This document shows positions 26,137 through 33,786 of a DNA stretch of 64,000 nt, piece by piece; the stretch's first letter is position 1, and every line of letters starts with the position of its first letter. Below the pieces are notes generated by a model that saw only the letters and a program-made list of their open reading frames with translations, was not told where the DNA came from and did not search any database. Source of the DNA: Alkalicaulis satelles (GTDB lineage Bacteria > Pseudomonadota > Alphaproteobacteria > Caulobacterales > Maricaulaceae); the NCBI RefSeq assembly GCF_008630495.1, contig NZ_VWOJ01000005.1:62001-126000 (forward strand), given 5' to 3'. The position numbers and the translations under genes are program-made.

Positions 26137-27687
26137 ATGATGGCAATCCGTTCCGCTTCGGCACGCTTCCTGACCGGCTTAGGCGTGGTTGCATCAGCGG
26201 CTATTCTGGCTTTCGCGACCGTGGCGCCGGCTGAAGCCCAGCGGCGCTCGCAGCAAAATTCCAGCGAAGAGCAAGACCCTTCCGAAAACCGCCAGATGAG
26301 TTCAGCCATTGGCGAGCAGGTTCTGCGCGCCAATGAGGCTGTGAGCGAGGAGCGTTACCAGGAAGCGGTGACTATCCTCAACGCCGTCATGAACCGGGAA
26401 ATGACGGCTTATGAGCGCTCGGTCGTGCTGCGTATCCGGGGGGTCTCTCACTATAATCTCGACAATACCTCGCGCGCGATTGATGACTGGCTCGCCGCTT
26501 TGGCGACCAATGCTCTGGTGCGTGATGAAATTGTCGCCCTGCGGACAAATGTCGGGCAGGTGATGCTGATCTCCGACAGGATCGACGAAGGCATCCGGCA
26601 GCTCGAGATGGCGCTGTCGGCCGGTGCCGAGCTGACGGTTTCGCTCGCGCGCATGATGGCCCAGGCCTATGTCCAGGCTGAGCGTTTTCAGGACGGGCTG
26701 CGCTATGCGGAGTTTATGTACAACAATCAGAGCAGCCGCTCCGAGGGCGACTACAATCTGATGCAGTATTACTACAGCCAGCTGGGCCGGACCCAGGACG
26801 AGCTGCGTGTCGTGCGGTCTATGCTCAACTCCTTCCCGGCTTCGCGCCGGTCCTGGCAAAACCTGCGTGCGCTCTACGCCCGCCTGGATCAGGAAGAAAA
26901 TGCTTTTGAGACCGCCAAGCTTATGTATCTCAACGGCCTTCTCCAGGATCAAAGCGAAATTGTGGGGATGGTTGCCTATTACAGCAACTTCAACAATCCC
27001 TATCGCGGGGCGCGTATTCTGGAGCGTGAGATCAATGCCGGGCGCGTTGAGGCATCGGAACGTTTTCTCAATCTTCTGAGCAATATGTGGCGTCAGGCGG
27101 ACGAGTTCGAGCGTTCGATCGCTCCGCTGGAACAGCTCTATCGTTTGCGTCCGACGGGTGAAACGGCGCTGAAGATCGCCGAGGCGCGCTTCCAGATGCG
27201 TCAATGGGCCCAGGCCGAGCAGACCCTGACCCAGGCTTTGGACCGGGGCGGATTGTCTAGCGCGGAAACCGGGCGGGCCTGGGAGCTTCTGGGCAGCGTG
27301 CGTTTTCAGCAGGAGCGGATTCAACCGGCGCTGGCCGCCTATCGCGAAGCAGCCCGTTTCCCCACCAGCCGCTCCAACGCCAATGGCTGGATACGCTTCA
27401 TCAACAGCCAGATCCAGGGTGCCGAAATGCGCGCCGTCCAGCGTGAACAGGTGCTCATCGACGAATGCCGCCTGACGCTGGAATCCGAGCGGCGCTCCAT
27501 CGTGCTGACCGGCGCCGTGGATGATGATGGCCGTGTCCGCTTTTCGGATATCCCGTCACGCTGCGAGCCTTACTTCAACCTGTTTGGCGAGCAGATTCGT
27601 GAAGCGGGCATGTCTGATGAAGAAGCTGCAGAGGCCCAGCGCGAACGCGATGCCCGCCAGGAGGCGGCTGCATCCGGTCAGGGCTGA
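26137..27687 (+). CDS. Periplasmic TPR-repeat protein of the TonB cluster
   Basis: 516 residues from ATG 26137 (GAGGAGA about 9 bases upstream). Signal peptide to about residue 35 (PAEAQ). The body is a series of helical tetratricopeptide-like repeats (for example SERYQEAVTILNAVM, DRIDEGIRQLEMALS, ERFQDGLRYAEFM, QWAQAEQTLTQAL). A TPR protein closes many DUF3450/TtpC TonB operons and is thought to contact other envelope proteins; direct evidence here is only the location and repeats. C-terminus is an Arg/Glu/Ala-rich tail. Confidence 0.82.
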   Translation: MMAIRSASARFLTGLGVVASAAILAFATVAPAEAQRRSQQNSSEEQDPSENRQMSSAIGEQVLRANEAVSEERYQEAVTILNAVMNREMTAYERSVVLRIRGVSHYNLDNTSRAIDDWLAALATNALVRDEIVALRTNVGQVMLISDRIDEGIRQLEMALSAGAELTVSLARMMAQAYVQAERFQDGLRYAEFMYNNQSSRSEGDYNLMQYYYSQLGRTQDELRVVRSMLNSFPASRRSWQNLRALYARLDQEENAFETAKLMYLNGLLQDQSEIVGMVAYYSNFNNPYRGARILEREINAGRVEASERFLNLLSNMWRQADEFERSIAPLEQLYRLRPTGETALKIAEARFQMRQWAQAEQTLTQALDRGGLSSAETGRAWELLGSVRFQQERIQPALAAYREAARFPTSRSNANGWIRFINSQIQGAEMRAVQREQVLIDECRLTLESERRSIVLTGAVDDDGRVRFSDIPSRCEPYFNLFGEQIREAGMSDEEAAEAQRERDARQEAAASGQG

Positions 27688-27723
27688 TCTGCGATCTGAC
27701 AGTTCAAGCCGTCAGGCTGAAAA

Positions 27724-27752
27724 CCCCGCGAGCGCTGCTCGCGGGGTTTTTT
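27724..27752 (+). terminator. Intrinsic terminator after the TonB cluster
   Basis: Ten-bp stem CCCCGCGAGC (27724-27733) with GCTCGCGGGG (27737-27746), 3-nt loop GCT, six T. It separates the main operon from the following TonB paralogue. Confidence 0.95.
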
Positions 27753-27896
27753 CTGTGTAATGGCGGCCCGTTGTGCAAGCGCAGCAATCATGGCGGGTTG
27801 TGTGCCTGATATTCGCCTCAAAGGCGCAACATGCTGATCCGGTCATGGTTACGGGGGGCGGACCACCTGTCCGTCCGAGACAGGGAGGACGCCGTC

Positions 27897-28538
27897 ATGA
27901 CCGCTTTATCCCAGACCACAACGCGCCGCACCGGTTCGCCTGGCGCCGTCATGCGTTTTCTGTTGGCCGGCCTGCTGGCCCTTGGCGTGACGGGAGCACT
28001 ATTTCTGTTCATGCGCGCCCTGATCGAGGTGGCCGCGCCGCCGCCTGAAGACGCGCCGCCAGTTGAGCGGATCGTGATCAATTTCAAGATTGCGGACCGC
28101 GAGCCGGCGCCGGTTGCAGTGATGGACATTCCCGCTGTCGAGCCGCCGCCGCCCTTCGTGCAGATCCGCACGCCAAGTGCTGCGGTTGAAGGCGTCGAGG
28201 GCGTCCATTTGACCCCGCCGATTATGGCGATCCAGCTTGATCCGATCACCACACCGCCGGTCGCGTTCACGATTCCGTCCCTGACGGGCCGGGTGGAGCC
28301 GGTCTATCCCCAGCGCGAACTGGCGCGCGGCATTCAGGGATCGTGCACCGTGCGCTACGACATCCTCGCCTCCGGTGCGACGGCCAATCTGCAGGTGCTT
28401 GATTGCGACAGTCCTGGCTTTGCGCGCGCCTCGTTTTCGGCCGTCCAGCGCTGGACCCACGCCTCCGATCTGGGCCGGCCAGGCCATGAGATCGTGCGCC
28501 GGGGTGTGGAGACCCGCCTCGATTTCCAGCTGGAATAA
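27897..28538 (+). CDS. Second TonB-family protein
   Basis: 213 residues from ATG 27897 (GGGAGGAC upstream). One membrane helix (about 19-42), a short Pro/Val-rich periplasmic linker (EPPPPFVQIR), and a TonB C-terminal domain: RVEPVYPQRELARGIQG, CTVRYDILASGATANLQVLD, HASDLGRPGHEI. It is a diverged relative of the TonB at 25457-26074, expressed separately because a terminator lies between. It may use the same ExbB/ExbD proteins with a different receptor set. Confidence 0.85.
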   Translation: MTALSQTTTRRTGSPGAVMRFLLAGLLALGVTGALFLFMRALIEVAAPPPEDAPPVERIVINFKIADREPAPVAVMDIPAVEPPPPFVQIRTPSAAVEGVEGVHLTPPIMAIQLDPITTPPVAFTIPSLTGRVEPVYPQRELARGIQGSCTVRYDILASGATANLQVLDCDSPGFARASFSAVQRWTHASDLGRPGHEIVRRGVETRLDFQLE

Positions 28539-28544
28539 GGACGC

Positions 28545-28588
28545 AAAAACCCGCCCTGTCAGGCTCAACGGCCAGGCAGGGCGGGTTT
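28545..28588. terminator. Bidirectional terminator between tonB paralogue and oligopeptidase
   Basis: AAACCCGCCCTG (28547-28558) pairs with CAGGGCGGGTTT (28577-28588), enclosing an 18-nt loop. On the minus strand five T follow the stem (bases 28549-28545), so it best serves the oligopeptidase gene, and three T serve the plus strand. Confidence 0.75.
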
Positions 28589-28601
28589 GATGCCTTGAGG
28601 C

Positions 28602-30878
28602 TTATTCGGCGGCGGCCGCCGCTTCAGCGGCTTCAGCGTCCGCCAGACCTGCGCTCATCAGGGCGAAGGCGTATTCCTCGGCGCGTTCACGCAGGGCGTC
28701 GAACCGGCCCGAGGCCCCGCCATGGCCTGCGCCCATATTGGTGCGCATCAGGGTGAGGCCCTCATCGGTGCGCATCTCGCGCAGGCGTGCAATCCACTTG
28801 GCCGGCTCCCAATAGGTGACGCGCGGATCGGTCAGGCCGGCCGTGGCCAGCACGTGGGGATAGGCTTGCGCGCTGACCTGATCATAGGGGCTGTAGGAGA
28901 GGATGTAGTCATAGGCCGCCTCGTCCTCGATCGGGTTGCCCCATTCGGGCCATTCAGGCGGGGTCAGCGGCAGGCTGGGATCGCTCATGGTGTTGAGCAC
29001 GTCCACAAACGGTACCGCCGCAATGGCGCCGGCGAACAGGGACGGGTCCTGATTGATCGCCGCGCCCACCAGCAACCCGCCCGCCGAGCCGCCATGGGCG
29101 ACCAGCCGGCCTTCGCTTGTAAAGCCCTCGGCCACGAGCATCCGGCCAGCATCCACGAAATCGTTGAAGGTGTTGTGCTTGCGGTCCAGCTTGCCGTCCA
29201 GATACCACTGATAGCCCTTGGCCATGCCGCCGCGGATATGGGCGATGGCGTAGATCATGCCGCGGTCCACCAGCGATAAGCGCGAGGTGGAAAAGCCCGC
29301 CGGAATGGTGATCCCATAAGAGCCATACCCGTAGAGCAGCACCGGCGCGGAGCCGTCCAGCGGCGTGCCCTCGCGGTAGAGCAGCGTGACGGGGATCATT
29401 TCACCATCGCGCGCAGGCGCTATCAGGCGGCGCACCACATAATCGCCGGCATCGTGGCCCGACGGGATTTCCTGACGCTTGATCAGGGTGCGCTCGCGGC
29501 TGGCCATGTCGAAATCAAAGATCTCGGTGGGCGTGGACGGGCTCTCATAGGAGAAGCGCAGCCGGTCGACCGCGTACTCATATCCGCCCCAGGCGCCCAG
29601 AGCATAGGCTTCCTCGTCAAACGCGATCTCGTATTCGGTTGCACTGGCGAGCTGGCGCACCACCAGGCGGGGCAGGGCGTTGGCCCGCTCCAGCCGCACC
29701 AGCCAGTTCTCAAAACCGATCAGGCTGGTGACCAGAACACCCGGGCGGTGATCGATGAAGTCACGCCAGTTCTCCCGGCGCGGATCGTCCAGCGGTGCGG
29801 ACATGATCTTGAAGTCCACCGCCCCGTCCTGGTTGGTCAGCACATAGAGGCGCCCGCCCGCCTCGGTCAGCGAATACTCCACCCCGCTCTCGCGCGCAGA
29901 GACAAGCAGCGCTTCGGCGCCCGGGTCATTGGCATCGAACAGGCGCATCTCGGTGGTGGTGTGGTCGCTGGCTTGCAGGACGATCCAGCTATTGCCGTCA
30001 GTCTTGCCCACGCCCAGGAAGAAGCCTGGATCACTTTCTTCATAGACAAGCTCCCGGTCGGTGGACTCGATGGCCTGGCGGTAGACCCGGCGCGGGCGGT
30101 TATTCTCGTCGCGCCACACCCAGTAAAGGGTCTGAGAATCGTTGGCCCATTCCATGGAGCCATAGCTCTCCTCGGTCAGGGTGGCGATATCCTGGCCTGT
30201 CTCCAGATCGCGGATGCGCAGCTGATAGAATTCCGAGCCCGCCGTATCCACCGCATAGGCCAGCCAGCGATGATCCGGCGAATGCTCCACCGCGCCGAGC
30301 TGGTAGTATTCAATGCCTTCGGCTTCCGCGTCGCCGTCCAGCAGGATCTGCTCCTCGCCGGTCATGGCGCCGTCTTCGCCGGCCGCGCGCCGGGCATAGA
30401 CCGGATACTGGCCGCCTTCGCGGTAGCGCGTGTAGTAGAACCAGGGCCCGTCGCGCTCAGGCGGGGAGGAGTCATCCTCCTTGATGCGCCCGCGCATCTC
30501 GGCGTAGAGGCGCTGGTGCAGCGCCTCGGTCGGGGCCATCACCTGGTTGTAATAGGCGTTTTCGGCTTCCAGATGGGTCCGGATATCGGCGCGCAGCACT
30601 GAGGGGTCACGCATCACTTGCTGCCAGTCGTCATCACGCATCCAGGCGTATTCATCCACGCGCGTGCGGCCCAGCTGCTCGATGGTCACCGGGCGCTGTT
30701 CGGCCACGGGCGGGGTGAGGGTCAGGGCGCGGGCCAGAAGGTCCGGCGCCTGGGAGTGCGTTGCGTCCATATCGGTCGGGGTCTCCGGTGTGGCTCCGCC
30801 TGGCGCGTCCTGGCAGGCGGACAGAAGAAACGCCGCGCCAAGGGCGGGCGCGGTCAGGCGGATCAGGCTGTGAAGCAT
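28602..30878 (-). CDS. ptrB: Oligopeptidase B-like S9 peptidase, predicted lipoprotein
   Basis: 758 residues from ATG 30878, chosen because it gives a clean lipoprotein signal (MLHSLIRL, lipobox LLSAC); a longer frame from 31022 overlaps msrB. A beta-propeller N-terminal domain precedes the alpha/beta-hydrolase domain with the nucleophile in AHGGSAGGLLVG and the catalytic His in GAGHGGASGRF. Oligopeptidase B cleaves peptides after Arg/Lys; family members are usually cytoplasmic or periplasmic, so the lipid anchor is notable. The C-terminus ends in an Ala/Glu tail (AEAAEAAAAAE). Confidence 0.88.
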   Translation of the reverse strand: MLHSLIRLTAPALGAAFLLSACQDAPGGATPETPTDMDATHSQAPDLLARALTLTPPVAEQRPVTIEQLGRTRVDEYAWMRDDDWQQVMRDPSVLRADIRTHLEAENAYYNQVMAPTEALHQRLYAEMRGRIKEDDSSPPERDGPWFYYTRYREGGQYPVYARRAAGEDGAMTGEEQILLDGDAEAEGIEYYQLGAVEHSPDHRWLAYAVDTAGSEFYQLRIRDLETGQDIATLTEESYGSMEWANDSQTLYWVWRDENNRPRRVYRQAIESTDRELVYEESDPGFFLGVGKTDGNSWIVLQASDHTTTEMRLFDANDPGAEALLVSARESGVEYSLTEAGGRLYVLTNQDGAVDFKIMSAPLDDPRRENWRDFIDHRPGVLVTSLIGFENWLVRLERANALPRLVVRQLASATEYEIAFDEEAYALGAWGGYEYAVDRLRFSYESPSTPTEIFDFDMASRERTLIKRQEIPSGHDAGDYVVRRLIAPARDGEMIPVTLLYREGTPLDGSAPVLLYGYGSYGITIPAGFSTSRLSLVDRGMIYAIAHIRGGMAKGYQWYLDGKLDRKHNTFNDFVDAGRMLVAEGFTSEGRLVAHGGSAGGLLVGAAINQDPSLFAGAIAAVPFVDVLNTMSDPSLPLTPPEWPEWGNPIEDEAAYDYILSYSPYDQVSAQAYPHVLATAGLTDPRVTYWEPAKWIARLREMRTDEGLTLMRTNMGAGHGGASGRFDALRERAEEYAFALMSAGLADAEAAEAAAAAE

Positions 30879-30924
30879 CTCAATCGTCCGGGCGCGCCCG
30901 GCTCCCTCAAAACATGATGCGGCA

Positions 30925-31329
30925 TTACGCGCCTGCGCCGGGGCGAAAGTCCAGCACCCGGCCATTGACGCACCAGCGCTGTCCAGTCGGGGGCGGACCG
31001 TCGTCAAACACATGCCCGCCATGGGCGCCGCAATTGGCGCAGTGAAACTCGGTGCGCGGCATGATCAGCTTGAAATCGCGCTTGGTGCCCACCGCATCAG
31101 GGGAGACCGGTTCATAGAAGCTCGGCCAGCCCGAGCCGGACTCATACTTGGCCGCGCTGGAGAACAGCGCCTCGCCGCAGACCCGGCAGTGATAGGCGCC
31201 GGCGCGCTTTTCTGCGTTGAGCGGGCTGCAGCCTGGCGGCTCGGTGCCTTCATGGAAGGCGATGGCCTCCACGTCCGCGGGCAGGGCTGCGCGCAGGCGG
31301 GCGATCTCGTCCGGGCTCAGGCGGGGCAT
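30925..31329 (-). CDS. msrB: Peptide-methionine (R)-S-oxide reductase
   Basis: 134 residues. Zinc-binding cysteine pairs CRVC and CANC, the SGSGWPSF block and the catalytic cysteine in QRWCVNGRVL are all present. It repairs oxidised methionine (R epimer) in proteins. The catalytic site reads WCVNG where many MsrB have YCINS; the Cys is kept. Forms a minus-strand redox group with the glutaredoxin (31 bp gap) and the oligopeptidase downstream. Confidence 0.95.
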   Translation of the reverse strand: MPRLSPDEIARLRAALPADVEAIAFHEGTEPPGCSPLNAEKRAGAYHCRVCGEALFSSAAKYESGSGWPSFYEPVSPDAVGTKRDFKLIMPRTEFHCANCGAHGGHVFDDGPPPTGQRWCVNGRVLDFRPGAGA

Positions 31330-31360
31330 GGCGGTGGTCTTTCTGGCGGGGAAGGGAAGG

Positions 31361-31693
31361 TCAGGCCGGGGTCAGGCCCTTGTCCTTGAGCAGGGCCTGC
31401 AGCTCGCCGGCTTCAAACATCTCCTTGACGATGTCGCAGCCGCCGATGAACTCGCCCTTCACATAGAGCTGGGGGATGGTGGGCCAGTCGGAATAGACCT
31501 TGACGCCTTCGCGCACATTCATGTCGTCGAGCACGTTCACTGCGGCGTAGGCGACGCCCAGATGGTCGAGCACGCGCACGACCAGCGAGGAGAACCCGCA
31601 TTGGGGAAACATGGGCTCGCCTTTCATGAACAGGACGATGTCGTTGGCGTTCACGGTGTCGCGGATGGCGTCGAGGGTGGCCTGGTCGGTCAT
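31361..31693 (-). CDS. grxD: Monothiol glutaredoxin (Grx4/GrxD family)
   Basis: 110 residues from ATG 31693; an in-frame upstream extension through the bolA-side spacer is rejected. The monothiol active site is FPQCGFSS, followed by WPTIPQLYVKGEFIGGCD, the glutathione-binding TIPQ and GGCD motifs. Family proteins bind a [2Fe-2S] cluster with glutathione, often together with a BolA partner. The bolA gene lies directly upstream on the same strand, matching that partnership. Confidence 0.95.
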   Translation of the reverse strand: MTDQATLDAIRDTVNANDIVLFMKGEPMFPQCGFSSLVVRVLDHLGVAYAAVNVLDDMNVREGVKVYSDWPTIPQLYVKGEFIGGCDIVKEMFEAGELQALLKDKGLTPA

Positions 31694-31724
31694 GGGAGAA
31701 TGTCCTTGGTTGAGGCGGCGCGGG

Positions 31725-31955
31725 TTACGGCGTGCGGGTTTCCAGGGCGAGGGCGTGCAGCTCTCCGCCCATGCGCCCTTGCAGGGCCTTGTAGACAAGC
31801 TGGTGCTGGCGCACGCGCGGCATGCCGCGGAACGCCTCGGCGGTCACCACCGCCTTGTAGTGATCACCGTCGCCGGCCAGATCGATGATCTCGACCTTGG
31901 CGCCTGGCACGCCCTCGCGGATCAGGCGGGCGATATCTTCGGCGGGCATGGGCAT
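31725..31955 (-). CDS. BolA-family protein
   Basis: 76 residues with the BolA class II fold pattern: VEIIDLAGDGDHYKAVVTAEAF and the C-terminal RVRQHQLVYKALQGRMGGELHALAL. The conserved His in RQHQ is the expected cluster ligand. It pairs with the monothiol glutaredoxin encoded 31 bp downstream for Fe-S cluster trafficking or iron sensing. IbaG/BolA2-like by length. Confidence 0.92.
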   Translation of the reverse strand: MPMPAEDIARLIREGVPGAKVEIIDLAGDGDHYKAVVTAEAFRGMPRVRQHQLVYKALQGRMGGELHALALETRTP

Positions 31956-32030
31956 GGCGTCCGGCTCCGGCTTGGCGTACAGCTAAACTCCAATATAGGT
32001 CCGCGCACGCGCGCGGCGCTACGGGGTGAT

Positions 32031-33035
32031 ATGAAAATGCTGAGACATGGACTGTTCTTCGCCGCCACCAGTGCGGCGCTCCTGCTGGCGGCCTGCGAGC
32101 CGCGCGCAGCCGAGGCGCCGGGTCCGTGCGACGGGCTGACCGCCCAGCCGCTGCGCGATGTGTGCATCCTGGCCGCCGACGATATGGAAGGGCGCATGGT
32201 GGGGTCCGAGGGCGGCGCCCGGGCGCGCGCCTACATCCTCTCGCGGTTTGAAGAGATCGGCCTGTCCCCGGCGCAAGGCGGGTTCGAACAGGCCTTTGAC
32301 GTGACCCGCCCGGTGGACCCCACAGACCGCGACGGTCCGCGCCACAGCCTCACGGGCGTCAATCTCATCGGCGTGATCGAGGGCGAAGACCCCTCTCTCT
32401 CCATGGTGATCACGGCCCATTACGACCATCTGGGCATCATGCCGGACGGCCAGATTATGAACGGCGCCGATGACAACGCTTCGGGCGTGGGCGGGTTGCT
32501 GGCTGCGGCGGAGTATTTTCTGGCCTCACCGCCGCGCCACACCGTGGTGATCGCAGCGCTCGATGCGGAAGAGGGCGGGCTGGACGGCGCGCGCTATTTC
32601 GTGGCGAACCGCCCCGAAGGCATTGGCGAGATCGCCTTCAATCTCAATTTCGACATGCTGGGCCATAACGAGGACGGGCGCCTGATCGCGGCGGGCTCCT
32701 ATCACACGCCCGAGCTTCTGCCCCTGATCGAGGCGGCGGCTGCAGCTTCCTCCATCACGCTTGAGCCCGGTTATGACCGGCCCAGCGACAATCGCGGGGA
32801 TGACTGGACCATGATGTCCGATCATGCCGCCTTCCACTTGGCGGGCATTCCGTTTCTGTATCTGGGCGTGGAGGACCACCCCTATTACCACACGCCCGGC
32901 GACACGTTCGACATCATCATGCCTGGGTTCTATCTGGGCGCGGTGGACACGGCGATCGACGTGGCCCGGCGTGCTGACGCCATGCTGGCCGAGATCAATG
33001 CGGCGCGCCTGGCGCGGGCTGAAGCGGCCGAGTAA
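32031..33035 (+). CDS. M28-family metallopeptidase, predicted lipoprotein
   Basis: 334 residues from ATG 32031. Lipoprotein signal with lipobox LLAAC (Cys about residue 20). Zinc ligands of the M28 fold: AHYDHLG (His), GADDNASGVGG (Asp), DAEEGG (catalytic and ligand Glu), NFDMLG (Asp) and HTPGDTFD (His). It is probably an aminopeptidase held in the periplasm or outer membrane and may act with the oligopeptidase on imported peptides. No further domain is seen. Confidence 0.9.
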   Translation: MKMLRHGLFFAATSAALLLAACEPRAAEAPGPCDGLTAQPLRDVCILAADDMEGRMVGSEGGARARAYILSRFEEIGLSPAQGGFEQAFDVTRPVDPTDRDGPRHSLTGVNLIGVIEGEDPSLSMVITAHYDHLGIMPDGQIMNGADDNASGVGGLLAAAEYFLASPPRHTVVIAALDAEEGGLDGARYFVANRPEGIGEIAFNLNFDMLGHNEDGRLIAAGSYHTPELLPLIEAAAAASSITLEPGYDRPSDNRGDDWTMMSDHAAFHLAGIPFLYLGVEDHPYYHTPGDTFDIIMPGFYLGAVDTAIDVARRADAMLAEINAARLARAEAAE

Positions 33036-33139
33036 GGCGTTTCATCGCGGAGAATGATCCTGGCCGGACGCCATTGCGTCCGGCCAAGTCATTGATGCGC
33101 TGCAAAAATGCGCTGCATTACCGGATTTTCACACAGAAA

Positions 33140-33157
33140 TGAACGCTGTTCACTTTT
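33140..33157 (+). promoter_or_regulatory. Copy 1 of an 18-bp palindromic motif
   Basis: TGAACGCTGTTCACTTTT; the core TGAAC-GCT-GTTCA is a perfect palindrome. It lies 81 bp before the start of the small secreted protein. The identical 18 bases occur at 54796-54813 before the COQ4-like gene. It looks like a dimeric repressor site (TetR-like size), but the regulator is unknown. Confidence 0.6.
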
Positions 33158-33237
33158 CAAGAGGCGGTGAGCGTACTAATTTGACGTCAGAAATACAGGG
33201 GGCCGGGACTGGCCTGGCCGGATTAGGAGATCTCCCC

Positions 33238-33708
33238 ATGACTGCTCTCGTTCGTGTGCTTTTCGCTGGCGCCGCATTGAGCCTCGCCGCCATTCCCGCC
33301 GCTGCGGCGCAGGAATGCCCCGCCGGGCCGTCCTTCGTGAGCGTGTCCACCGCCAACGCCAATGTGCGCGCTTCGGCCAGCCGGATCGAGCGCGGCGACT
33401 GGTCCACCGCCGAGCATTTCGCGAACTCCGCGATCAATTCGGGCACGACCAGCCGCAACAAGGCCGCCGCGGCGGTCAATCTGTGCGCGGCGCTGGCCAA
33501 TCAGGGCAGTGAGTCAGCCGCAGACGCCTGCAATGACGCCGCTGAACGTACGGGCGGCTCGTGGGAAGCTCACACCAATCGTGGCGCGGCCCTGTGGCTG
33601 GCGGGCGATCAGGCGGGTGCGCGCGCCGACTTCACGCGCGCAGGCGAACTGGCCAGTGGAGAAGCTGCGGTCCAGACCAATCTGACCCTGGCGTCCTGCG
33701 CCGGCTAA
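33238..33708 (+). CDS. Small secreted protein with TPR-like helices
   Basis: 156 residues from ATG 33238 (TTAGGAGA upstream). Signal peptide of about 24 residues ending AAAAQ, then a Cys (ECPAG) and repeating Ala-rich helices (WSTAEHFANSAINSG, NKAAAAVNLCAALANQG, AHTNRGAALWLAGDQAGARADF) that resemble two or three TPRs. Four Cys in the mature part (CP, LCAA, ACND, SCAG) suggest disulfides. The 18-bp motif at 33140 lies in its promoter region. Function unknown. Confidence 0.7.
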   Translation: MTALVRVLFAGAALSLAAIPAAAAQECPAGPSFVSVSTANANVRASASRIERGDWSTAEHFANSAINSGTTSRNKAAAAVNLCAALANQGSESAADACNDAAERTGGSWEAHTNRGAALWLAGDQAGARADFTRAGELASGEAAVQTNLTLASCAG

Positions 33709-33732
33709 GCGTCTCATACCGCCTTAAAAGAC

Positions 33733-33764
33733 AAAGGCCGGAGCGGCGCCGCTCCGGCCTTTTT
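33733..33764 (+). terminator. Intrinsic terminator between secreted protein and purL
   Basis: AAAGGCCGGAGC (33733-33744) pairs with GCTCCGGCCTTT (33751-33762) around GGCGCC, with a plus-strand T run to 33764. On the minus strand the tract is CTTTGT, so it may also end purL transcripts. Confidence 0.9.
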
Positions 33765-33786
33765 CGTTTGCAGAACCGCCTGCGGC

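Noticed and set aside
30879-31022. Longer N-terminus for the oligopeptidase (48 extra residues)
   Set aside because: It would overlap msrB and hides a proper lipoprotein signal that starts at 30878.
31694-31798. Longer N-terminus for the monothiol glutaredoxin
   Set aside because: The extra residues overlap the bolA 3' end in another frame; Grx4 proteins start at the MTDQ-type position.
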